From positions 315,501 to 379,500 of the forward strand of contig RCZF01000002.1 in assembly GCA_006438735.1 (NCBI GenBank): DNA of 64,000 nucleotides, written 5' to 3'. A model generated the notes under the pieces. That model saw nothing but the letters and a program-made list of their open reading frames with translations. It was not told the origin of the DNA and searched no databases. Numbering within the stretch: position 1 is the first letter of the stretch; each line of letters starts with the position of its first letter. Of this stretch, positions 29,900 to 37,732 are shown piece after piece. Source of the DNA: Sphingomonas koreensis. GTDB taxonomy: Bacteria > Pseudomonadota > Alphaproteobacteria > Sphingomonadales > Sphingomonadaceae. The translations under genes and the position numbers were made by a program.

Positions 29900-31027
29900 C
29901 TAGCTTTCGGTCGCCGCAGGGCCGGCGTCAATCCGTGAATGCCTGATCCGTGTCAAACTCGCGACCGCGCCGACCATCCCGGGGGCGGTCGCGGCGATCC
30001 GCAGCAGCCACGGCGCCGCGCCCGGCGATTCGGCGGCGTCGCGCACCAGCCCGGCGATACCGAGCGGCCGCGTGAGATCGCGCGCCAGCGCGCGTTGATA
30101 GGTTTGTGCTCCGGCTGGCCCCTCGGCGAGATAGGCCTGGGCCGCGCGGATTCCGCTGGCGATGGCGATGCCCATGCCTTCGCCAGCCAATGACGGAATG
30201 ACGCCAGCCTGATCGCCGAGCCTGAAAAGCCCCGATATGCCGTGCCGTGCCCGCCAGCCGTAAGGCACGTTGGCGACGGCATCGATCGCGCCGCCGTCAT
30301 GCCAGGCGAGTCGCTCGGCGAGCTGCGGCGATTCGCCGGCAAGCGCGGCGAGCAACGCTTCGGGGCTGCCGGCTTCGGCCAGCCGCGAGCGGTGCACCGC
30401 CATGCACAGATTGGCCGCACCGTCTTCCTGAAGAACGATGCCGGCATAGCCGCGATCGAACATGTGCAGCTCGATCGCATCGCCGACCAGACGCGTAAGC
30501 GCCGCCGCCGGGCCGAGCCGGATGCGCAGGCCGAGCGCGGGATCGGGGCCGCGCGCGCGATCGGGCCGGGCAAGGCCGCGCAGATCGTGCTTACCGGTGG
30601 CTAGGAACAGCGCGTCGGCGGTGATTGCGTCTCCCCCGCGCAGCTGCACGGTATCGCCCTCGATTGCCGTCGCGGTCACGCCGCGCTCGACCGCGGCGCC
30701 CGCGGCGATTGCCAGATCGAGCGATAGCGTATCGAGCCGGTGGCGCGACACGCCCTTGGCGGCTTGGGGCAGCGGCGCTTCGGCGCGGCGATCGCCGGCG
30801 AACAGGCACACGCGGGTGACGTCGGCCGGATTGAGCGCGTTCGGATCGAGCCCGAGCGCGCGGAGCGAGCCGAGCGTGCGCCAGCTGAGGAAGCCGCCGC
30901 ACAGCGCGTCGCCGGTCGTCACGCTGCGCTCGATCAGCAGATGCGGCCGTCCCGCGCGCGCCAGCAGCGTCGCCGCGCTGGCGCCGGCCGGCCCGCCGCC
31001 GACGATCAGCGCCGGTGTTCGACGCAT
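29900..31027 (-). CDS. FAD-dependent oxidoreductase of geranylgeranyl-reductase type
   Basis: 375 residues. The N-terminal dinucleotide fold PALIVGGGPAGASAATLLARAG, the CGGFLSWRTLGSL block and the FAD-binding GLFRLGDQAGVIPSLAGEGMGIAIASG place it with geranylgeranyl reductase-like and halogenase-like flavoproteins. It overlaps the methyltransferase gene by 22 bp and follows the type III polyketide synthase, so it probably reduces or hydroxylates the polyketide product. Specific substrate unknown. Confidence 0.85.
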   Translation of the reverse strand: MRRTPALIVGGGPAGASAATLLARAGRPHLLIERSVTTGDALCGGFLSWRTLGSLRALGLDPNALNPADVTRVCLFAGDRRAEAPLPQAAKGVSRHRLDTLSLDLAIAAGAAVERGVTATAIEGDTVQLRGGDAITADALFLATGKHDLRGLARPDRARGPDPALGLRIRLGPAAALTRLVGDAIELHMFDRGYAGIVLQEDGAANLCMAVHRSRLAEAGSPEALLAALAGESPQLAERLAWHDGGAIDAVANVPYGWRARHGISGLFRLGDQAGVIPSLAGEGMGIAIASGIRAAQAYLAEGPAGAQTYQRALARDLTRPLGIAGLVRDAAESPGAAPWLLRIAATAPGMVGAVASLTRIRHSRIDAGPAATES

Positions 31028-31695
31028 AGCCGGAACGGAAAAGCGCGGTAGACGCGCGCGTCGGCAATGCCCGCCGCGGCGAGGATCGCCGGCCATTCGC
31101 CGGGGCGATACGCCCGCGCGATCGACAGCGTGCCGTCATGCCGGACGATCGGGTGCCAGCGCATGACGCTCGCGAGGATCGGAAAGCCCCGATGCGCAAA
31201 ACCGTGGCGATGGAGATCGTTGATCAGCCAGCCGCGCCGCGCCTGCGCCTCCATGAAGCGCAGGAAGGCGACGAGTTGCGCCGGCGTCATGTGATGCGCG
31301 ACCAGGCTCGAGACGATGAAATCCCACGGCTGGTCCGCCAGATCGGCATAGTCGCCGGTAATATAGCGGATCGGCAGCCCCGGCGGCGTATGCGCGGCGG
31401 CTGCTGCCTCGCTGCGCCGATTGAGATCGACGCCGACCAGCTCGGCAGCGAGCCCCCGCTTCGCCGCCCAGGCCGCGATCCGGCGCAGCATGTCGCCATC
31501 GCCGAAGCCGACGTCGAGCAGTCGAAACCTGGTCATGCCCGCGGTCGCTCGCTCGAGAAACGCGAGCGTCGGCCGCGCCGCCATCGTCACCGCGTTGACC
31601 TTGGCGAGATCGCCGACCACCGCGGTGTAGGTCGCCGTATCGAGATCGTCGGCGTCCATCAGCTCATCGGCGATGGCGCGGACGGCGAGGTTCAT
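31006..31695 (-). CDS. SAM-dependent methyltransferase of the type III PKS cluster
   Basis: 229 residues with the class I SAM-binding motif LLDVGFGDGDMLRRIA, then VGVDLNRRS and FIVSSLVAHHMTPAQLVAFLR where post-motif regions lie. The coding start overlaps the PKS stop by ATGA and its 3' end overlaps the FAD oxidoreductase. Position suggests O- or C-methylation of the polyketide; the acceptor is not known. Confidence 0.85.
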   Translation of the reverse strand: MNLAVRAIADELMDADDLDTATYTAVVGDLAKVNAVTMAARPTLAFLERATAGMTRFRLLDVGFGDGDMLRRIAAWAAKRGLAAELVGVDLNRRSEAAAAAHTPPGLPIRYITGDYADLADQPWDFIVSSLVAHHMTPAQLVAFLRFMEAQARRGWLINDLHRHGFAHRGFPILASVMRWHPIVRHDGTLSIARAYRPGEWPAILAAAGIADARVYRAFPFRLCVEHRR

Positions 31696-32771
31696 GCCGC
31701 GCTCCGGAAACCGAATCCCTCGGCGGCGAGCCCGGGGCCGAAGGCGAGCGCGACGCCGTTATCGACCGGGTCGCCCGCGAGCAGCCGTGCCAGCACGAAC
31801 ATCAGCGTCGCCGACGACATGTTGCCGAAATCGGCGAGCACGCCGCGCGAGGCGGCAAGCGCATCGGGCGCGAGCGCCAGGCTGTGCGCGACTGCGTCGA
31901 GAATCGATCGGCCGCCGGCATGGACCGCCCAGCCGTCGATCTCGTCCGCGTCGCGTCCGCCGAGCGCCGCGGCGGCGAACGCGGGGTCGGCGAGGCCGGC
32001 GGCGATCCGGCCGGGCACTTCGCCCGACAAATGCATGGCGAAGCCCTGATCGGTGATTCCCCACCGGATCAATTCGTGCGAATCGGGCAGCGTCGTCGCG
32101 AACGGCTGGCCGAGCGCGAACCCGGTCGGATCGGCAGTTACCAGTGCCGCGGCGGCGCCGTCACCGAACTGGAGCATCGCCAGCAGCGATTCGAGTTCCT
32201 GGGTCGATTGCAGATGCAGCGACGACAATTCGATGCACAGCACCAGCACGCGCGCCTCGGGCTCGGATCGAATGATGTGGCGTGCACTGCGCAGCGCGGT
32301 GATCGCCGCATAGCAGCCCATGAACCCGATCAGCAGCCGCTCGACGTCGCTCGCCAGCCCGATCTCGCGGGCGATGATCTGATCGATTCCCGGCGCGACG
32401 AAGCCGGTGCAGCTCGCGACGATGAAATGGGTGATGCCGTCGAGCGGAGCCTGCGCCTGCAACGCGGCGATAGCCGTTCGGCCGAGCGCGGGTGCTGCCT
32501 CGGCATAGACGGCCATCCGCGCCGCCGTGCCGGGCAGCTCGGCGCCGTGATAGAAACCGTCGCGATCGACCGGCGAGCCGCCATCCGGCGCGACGTCGAG
32601 CACCGACCAGCGGTGCCCGATCGCGGAGCGCGCCGCCATCCGATCGAACAGCTTGCGCGCGCGCGGGTCGATCAGCTGCGCCTGCGCCCAGCCGATAAAG
32701 GCGTCATGCACGTCATGCCCTGGAACCGCGGTTCCGATCGCATTGAGATAGGCCTGGGAGGCAGGGGGCAC
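31692..32771 (-). CDS. Type III polyketide synthase (chalcone/stilbene synthase-like)
   Basis: 359 residues from the GTG at 32771. The catalytic triad is readable: Cys121 in IVASCTGFVAPGID, His284 in WAVHAGGRSILDA and Asn317 in DFGNMSSATLMFVL. These enzymes extend an acyl-CoA starter with malonyl-CoA and cyclise the product to pyrones or resorcinols. The start is uncertain: no ATG fits, and GTG 32771 begins the family-like PPASQAYLNAIGTAVP, while GTG 32780 is an alternative; the longer frame upstream lacks similarity. Together with the methyltransferase and FAD oxidoreductase it makes a compact cluster. Confidence 0.9.
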   Translation of the reverse strand: MPPASQAYLNAIGTAVPGHDVHDAFIGWAQAQLIDPRARKLFDRMAARSAIGHRWSVLDVAPDGGSPVDRDGFYHGAELPGTAARMAVYAEAAPALGRTAIAALQAQAPLDGITHFIVASCTGFVAPGIDQIIAREIGLASDVERLLIGFMGCYAAITALRSARHIIRSEPEARVLVLCIELSSLHLQSTQELESLLAMLQFGDGAAAALVTADPTGFALGQPFATTLPDSHELIRWGITDQGFAMHLSGEVPGRIAAGLADPAFAAAALGGRDADEIDGWAVHAGGRSILDAVAHSLALAPDALAASRGVLADFGNMSSATLMFVLARLLAGDPVDNGVALAFGPGLAAEGFGFRSAA

Positions 32772-33222
32772 GCAGGACACGCTTTCGGGCGAGAGGACGA
32801 ACGAAGCCGCCCGACAGCCGGGTCGCGCCTGTCCGCAACTAACCCAGTAAAAGCGCTTACGCCAGCCAATCGTTCCGCTGCCGGCTTGAGACGGCGTCGC
32901 CATCCCGCGTCTATGAAAAAGTGGTGCCCCATAGACGACATCGATGGGCACTCGAATTATTGGGCAATTTTGGTCACTCATGACTCACGCGGCCTGTGCG
33001 GCTGGCAACTTGCGGATGAGCCGCCGGCGATAACGGACATAAGTTGCGTTGGAGGCGTGTCCGTTGAGGCTCAGCTATTTACATGTAGCATCAGGCCGGA
33101 AGAAATCGCCGATGATCTGGGCGTGAGCCGGATTACGGGACCTCCGCCCCTCATCCAGCGGCAACCAGAGACCGGGCATTGTTTGAGGGTCCCCGTTTTA
33201 CCTCGGCTTCGGCGCTCTCGCC
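32772..33222. other. Intergenic region with degenerate coding remnants
   Basis: This 451-bp gap between the PKS and LacI genes is less GC-rich than its surroundings. On the minus strand 33067-32985 could encode LNGHASNATYVRYRRR and further residues ending in a stop, but an in-frame TAG lies just upstream. On the plus strand around 33093-33138 the frame reads RPEEIADDLGVSRITG, like a helix-turn-helix recognition segment, with no start. A short GTGCCC/GGGCAC repeat is near 32936-32953. I see no intact gene. Confidence 0.45.
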
Positions 33223-34308
33223 TCAATCAAACTCTGGATACCCTTTTGTCCACGACGCCTGGCATGGCGGCGCGGTAGACTCGCGGATTACCAGATGCGC
33301 TGGCACGATAGTCGGATCGATAGACGGCCGCGATTCAGTGCGGTCGGCGATGATCAATTCGACAGCTTTGGCGGTCACGGCAGCGATCGGTTGCCCTACC
33401 GCTGTCATGGGCGGGTTGCCGAAGCGGATTACGGGTGTGTCATCGAAGCTGATCAGCGAGAGATCACCGGGCACATCAAGCCCGCGAGCTCGCGCTACTT
33501 CAAGCGCGGCAAGTGCCGTCTGGTCGTTGCTGGCGACGATTGCGGTGGCAGGCGCCCGCCCCCCTAACAAAAGCGCTGCCGCTACTCGACCGGATGCGAA
33601 GCTGAAATCGCTTTCCGCCAATAGCCCCGCAGTTGCACATCCCGCCTCCCGCATCGCGGCTCGCCAGCCTTCAATGCGCCAGGCGCTCAGTTCATATTCA
33701 GGCGACCCGGCAATGAAGCCGATGCGGCGATGACCTAACGCTATGAGGTGCTCGGTCGCCAGCCGGGCGGCGCGCTCGTCATCCATGGTCAGACGCAAGC
33801 CCGGTCCGGCGGTCAGCGAGCCAATCCTGGCAATGCTGATCTTGTGCTCATCGAGCAGGTTGACGATCCGCAGATTTTGCGAATGCGGTGGCGTTAGGAT
33901 GATGCCATCAGGCTGCAGCGCAGCGATTGCCGCCAGCAGTTCGCGCTCGATGTGATCGCTATGGGTATCGACCAGTTCAACGATCAGGCGATACCCGTGC
34001 TCGGCGCATTTCAGCATTCCCCCAAGCAGCATCTGGTCGACCCAGTCGGTGCCCTCGCGCTTTTCCCAATCGGCGATCGTGCGCTCGCGGTCGTTCAACG
34101 ACATGATCAGATAGGAACGCGATCCGCTCATCCGCTGCGCCGCGATCGACGGCACGTAACCAAGCTTTTCGATCGACGCCTGGACCCGGTCGCGCATCGC
34201 CGGGCGGACGTTGGGCTCGGTGTTGATAACTCGGCTGACGGTTTGCAGCGACACGCCTGCATCGAGCGCGACGTCCTTGATCGTAACCGCCTGTTTGCGT
34301 CGCGCCAT
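33223..34308 (-). CDS. LacI-family transcriptional regulator
   Basis: 361 residues. An N-terminal LacI helix-turn-helix (VTIKDVALDAGVSLQTVSRVIN, hinge PSIAAQRMSGSRS) precedes a periplasmic-binding-protein-like sensor domain (LGHRRIGFIAGSPEY, VPGDLSLISFDDTP). It lies at the end of the receptor-SapC-cupin-halogenase operon, 10 bp after the halogenase, and probably responds to a sugar released from the glycan. Candidate operators with GAACGTTC cores lie upstream of the receptor and beta-helix genes. Confidence 0.92.
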   Translation of the reverse strand: MARRKQAVTIKDVALDAGVSLQTVSRVINTEPNVRPAMRDRVQASIEKLGYVPSIAAQRMSGSRSYLIMSLNDRERTIADWEKREGTDWVDQMLLGGMLKCAEHGYRLIVELVDTHSDHIERELLAAIAALQPDGIILTPPHSQNLRIVNLLDEHKISIARIGSLTAGPGLRLTMDDERAARLATEHLIALGHRRIGFIAGSPEYELSAWRIEGWRAAMREAGCATAGLLAESDFSFASGRVAAALLLGGRAPATAIVASNDQTALAALEVARARGLDVPGDLSLISFDDTPVIRFGNPPMTAVGQPIAAVTAKAVELIIADRTESRPSIDPTIVPAHLVIRESTAPPCQASWTKGYPEFD

Positions 34309-34318
34309 CTGCTCTCGC

Positions 34319-35818
34319 TCAGGCGGTTTCGGCGCGCTTGGCGCCGCAGTAGCGCGCGACATAATCGGCATGGGCGGGAAGCGACGCGACGGTGCGATTG
34401 ACGGTACCGCGGATGCCGGTGAAGAGCCGATCGAGCTCGTCGTCGGGCAGCTTGGTGGCAATTGGGTGATAGGATTGCGGCATGATCCCCTGACCCATCA
34501 TCACCTGCACCCAGCTATTTTCGGCGAACAGCTCCTCGTTGCGGCGGAAGACGCGGCCGGTTTCGCGGAACAACTCGATCTTCTGCGCCAGCGTGTCGGG
34601 AATCGGCATATCTGCGCATTGCCGCCAGAACGGGCTATCGCGGCGTTCGGTCGCCTTATAGTGCAGGATCAGGAAATCGCGGATCTGAAGCATGTCAGTC
34701 AGCTGCTGATCGTTAAATTCGGCAGTGTCGCGTTCGCTGATCGTCTGGGCGGGCATCATCCGCAGGAGCCGCAGCACCGATCGCTGAACCAAGTGGAGGG
34801 TGGTCGATTCGAGCGGCTCCATGAACCCCGCCGACAGCCCGATCGCGATGCAATTGCGATACCATTGCCGCCGCCGCGTGCCCGCGGTGAAACGCAAATT
34901 GTTGGGTTCGGTCAATACCTCTCCCTCGATATTGCCCAGCAATCGTTCCAGCGCGGCTTCGCGCGACAGATAGCGGCTACAATAGACGATACCGTTGCCG
35001 GTGCGGTGCTGGAGCGGGATGCGCCATTGCCAACCGGCATCGTGCGCCATCACGCGGGTATAAGGCACTGGCGGCTGGACGTTGGCGGTTTGCACCGCGA
35101 TCGCGGAATCGCATGGCAGATAATGCGTCCAGTCGTCATAGCCGGCGTGCAGTGCGCCTTCGATCAGGAGCGCGCGGAAACCGGTGCAGTCGAGAAACAG
35201 ATCGCCCTCTATCCGCTGGCCTGATTCGAGCACCAGCGCGGTGATGTCGCCGTTTTCGCTGTCGAGTTGGACCTCGGCGATCCTGCCCTCGATCCGCTTG
35301 GTGCCGCCGCCTTCTGCCTTGGCGCGCAGGAACGCGGCATAGCGCGTGGAATCGAGTTGATACGCATAGCTCATGCGATCCTCGGGCAAATGCGCGAACT
35401 TGCCCTTCAGCGCTGCGACAAGCTCCAGACAATAGTCGTCATATGAAGCGTCGTGGCCCTTTTCGCGGCCGCGGAGCCAGAAATGCTGGAACCCCGCCGA
35501 CCAGTGATCCTTCCCAGTCAGTCCGAAGGAATGAAAATAGCGGTCGTTGCCGTTCTTCCAGCCATCGAACAGGATGCCGAGCTTGAACGTCGCTTGCGTC
35601 GCCCGCATGAAATCGGCTTCGTTGACCTGCAAGATACGGTTGAAGTTGACCAGCGGCGGAATCGTGCTTTCGCCCACGCCGATCGTGCCGATCGCATCGG
35701 ATTCGATCAGCGTGACGTCGACGGTATCGCCCATCGTATGCGCGATGGCGGCGGCCGACATCCAGCCGGCGGTGCCGCCACCGGCCACCACGATCCGGCG
35801 CAGCCGCTTGTCCGTCAT
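34319..35818 (-). CDS. Flavin-dependent tryptophan-halogenase-like protein
   Basis: 499 residues. It has the FAD motif VVAGGGTAGWMSA, the catalytic lysine at Lys79 (ATFKLGILFDGW, the same number as in PrnA), the W-x-W-x-I-P motif at 263-268 (WQWRIP) that marks flavin halogenases, and the PLEST segment with a conserved glutamate (Glu337). All residues expected for halogenation are present. In this clade the genes sit beside TonB-dependent receptors rather than antibiotic clusters and the substrate is not established. It overlaps the cupin gene by 4 bp. Confidence 0.92.
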   Translation of the reverse strand: MTDKRLRRIVVAGGGTAGWMSAAAIAHTMGDTVDVTLIESDAIGTIGVGESTIPPLVNFNRILQVNEADFMRATQATFKLGILFDGWKNGNDRYFHSFGLTGKDHWSAGFQHFWLRGREKGHDASYDDYCLELVAALKGKFAHLPEDRMSYAYQLDSTRYAAFLRAKAEGGGTKRIEGRIAEVQLDSENGDITALVLESGQRIEGDLFLDCTGFRALLIEGALHAGYDDWTHYLPCDSAIAVQTANVQPPVPYTRVMAHDAGWQWRIPLQHRTGNGIVYCSRYLSREAALERLLGNIEGEVLTEPNNLRFTAGTRRRQWYRNCIAIGLSAGFMEPLESTTLHLVQRSVLRLLRMMPAQTISERDTAEFNDQQLTDMLQIRDFLILHYKATERRDSPFWRQCADMPIPDTLAQKIELFRETGRVFRRNEELFAENSWVQVMMGQGIMPQSYHPIATKLPDDELDRLFTGIRGTVNRTVASLPAHADYVARYCGAKRAETA

Positions 35819-36846
35819 TGGCTAAGCTGCCGCAGAAGGAAGCTGCGCAGTCGTGAGGCCGTTTCCGGCGTCAGCGGCGCAAGCACGCCGCGCGCGTCTT
35901 CGGGAATATGCGCCACCGTCTCTTCGTCGTTGCTGAAGACATAATGATCGAACATGTCGCGCCAGTGGCGCTTCTCGTCGTCGGGAAGGTCGCGAATCGC
36001 CATCATCGCCAGGTTGAGCGCATTCTGCGGCTGACCGAGCCAGCGCGGAGACTCACGCCACCAGAAATTGGCCAGCACGTTGAACGCCGCCAGCCCCTCG
36101 ACGTGGTGCCACCACATCGAGGGAATGTAGAGCGCGTCGCCTGCCTCGAGTTCGGTCACTTGTGCATGCGCGAGCGCCTCGGCGAAACGTGGATATTGGT
36201 CGAGGTCGGGTGCGTGGAAGTCGACCAAGCTGATTGCACGACCACCGGGGGTATTGTCGACCGGGCCCAGGTACAGGTTGCGAAACTGGTCGCGTGGGAA
36301 CAGCGTGAAGCGGCGGCGACCGACCGCGACGCAGGCGAGATTGTCCGGAAAGTCGTTGTGCGCGGCGACGCGCGTGCGCGTGCCGATCCAGACGCTCGAC
36401 ATCAGCGAACGGTCGCCCAGATCGATATGGTTCGGCTCGAACAACCCGTCGAAGAACTGGTGCATGTCGATCGAGCTGAGATAGATCGGTTGCACCTCGC
36501 CCTTCGCCTCCAGCGCGTCGATCCGCGCGAAGATCTCGGGAAGCTTTGCCTCCAGCGTGCGGAAATTGACCTGCATCTCCTTGTCGTAGAACATCCGCCC
36601 ATCGTCACCCGGCATCCCGACCGCGACGGTGAAGGGCACGTCCTTGCGCCGGGCGAGCAGGTAATCGCGCGCATCGCGCGCTGAGCGACGCCCCGCCTGG
36701 ACCAGCGGCCAATCCGCCGCCAGCCCGCGCACCACAAACGGGCGATCCGCTTCGCGCAGCCGGCGATCCAGATCGGCCGCGTCGGCAACTGTCACCTCGG
36801 CAACTGCCGGGATCGATCCCGCAACGCCTGGATCGGCCTCAGGCAC
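35815..36846 (-). CDS. Cupin_8/JmjC-like domain protein
   Basis: 343 residues from a GTG start at 36846. The core carries an Fe(II) facial triad: His163 and Asp165 in VAAHNDF, and a distal histidine in SMWWHHVEGL (247/248), with RRRFTLFP between them where 2-oxoglutarate-binding residues normally lie. This matches the 2-oxoglutarate dioxygenases related to FIH and JmjC hydroxylases. A protein or small-molecule hydroxylation role is inferred. It overlaps SapC upstream by 8 bp and the halogenase downstream by 4 bp. Confidence 0.88.
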   Translation of the reverse strand: MPEADPGVAGSIPAVAEVTVADAADLDRRLREADRPFVVRGLAADWPLVQAGRRSARDARDYLLARRKDVPFTVAVGMPGDDGRMFYDKEMQVNFRTLEAKLPEIFARIDALEAKGEVQPIYLSSIDMHQFFDGLFEPNHIDLGDRSLMSSVWIGTRTRVAAHNDFPDNLACVAVGRRRFTLFPRDQFRNLYLGPVDNTPGGRAISLVDFHAPDLDQYPRFAEALAHAQVTELEAGDALYIPSMWWHHVEGLAAFNVLANFWWRESPRWLGQPQNALNLAMMAIRDLPDDEKRHWRDMFDHYVFSNDEETVAHIPEDARGVLAPLTPETASRLRSFLLRQLSQ

Positions 36847-37564
36847 CCGCCAATCGCCGGTTCTTGCGATCGATCAGCGCCTGGAAACGACCGACCGACG
36901 CGACCGCCATGAAGATCGGCATCAGATGCCCATTGTCATGCAGGTCGCCGAGCGCGGTGGCGCTGAGCGCATGCAGCCGATCCTCGTTGATCGCGTGAAA
37001 CCCGACGAAGCGGTGAGACGCGCCGTCGGCGAGCGTAAAATCGAACACGATCGGCTCGAGCAGGTCATAGCGACGAAGCGCGTCGAAAAAGGCGCCCGTC
37101 TCACGATACCCAGCGTCGAGCGCGCCGAGTTGCTCGGCGACCATGTCGAGAAAGGGCGTGGGGCGACCCAGGTCGTCGAACAAAGCGACACCCTTGCCCG
37201 ATCGGTCGAGCCGCGGACTGGCCATGTCGACATGAACCTGTGCCGGCTCGTCCCCGCTCTCGCCCCCATCGCGGCCGATCAGGAAGGGCTGGATGTCCAT
37301 CGAGAGCGGGCGGCGGGACGCGTCCCAGCGGTCTCCGTCGAGGAACAGGTTCTCGCCCGTCTCGAAGCCGAAGATTGCGAACGCCTGGAAACTGTCCCGC
37401 TCTGGAGAGAGACGGAACAGGATGGGATATTCGTCCTGCACCGCGCGGAACTCGTTTGGCACCACCAGGCTGGACATGACACCGTCACCCAGCTCGACGC
37501 CGCGATCGATGCGGACGCGCAAGTTTCGGTGCGCTTCGGCGGTCAGGATTTCATGCGACGACAT
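36839..37564 (-). CDS. SapC family protein
   Basis: About 241 residues. Features of the SapC family: an N-terminal HRNLRVRIDRGVELGDGVMSS, NEFRAVQDEYPILF, FAIFGFETGENLFLDGDRWDASRRPLSM (shown in parts) and the C-terminal HDNGHLMPIFMAVASVGRFQALIDRKN. The family recurs next to TonB-dependent receptors and halogenase-like genes; its biochemical role is unknown. Start chosen at ATG 37564 (MSSHEIL); ATG 37600 is possible. It is the second gene of the operon, 168 bp behind the receptor. Confidence 0.85.
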   Translation of the reverse strand: MSSHEILTAEAHRNLRVRIDRGVELGDGVMSSLVVPNEFRAVQDEYPILFRLSPERDSFQAFAIFGFETGENLFLDGDRWDASRRPLSMDIQPFLIGRDGGESGDEPAQVHVDMASPRLDRSGKGVALFDDLGRPTPFLDMVAEQLGALDAGYRETGAFFDALRRYDLLEPIVFDFTLADGASHRFVGFHAINEDRLHALSATALGDLHDNGHLMPIFMAVASVGRFQALIDRKNRRLAGA

Positions 37565-37732
37565 GGTGATCGGCGAACTCGATAGAAGAGGAGGCTGCAT
37601 TGGCAAGCCGGACGTCAAGGCGCAACCCTCCAAGCGTCACGCTCCATTCTTCGCAGCCGAGCCGCGCTTCAGCGCTCCCTTGGTTGGTGGGGAAGGTCGC
37701 CGCTTCTCAAGCGCGACCTTCCCCGGCCGAAA

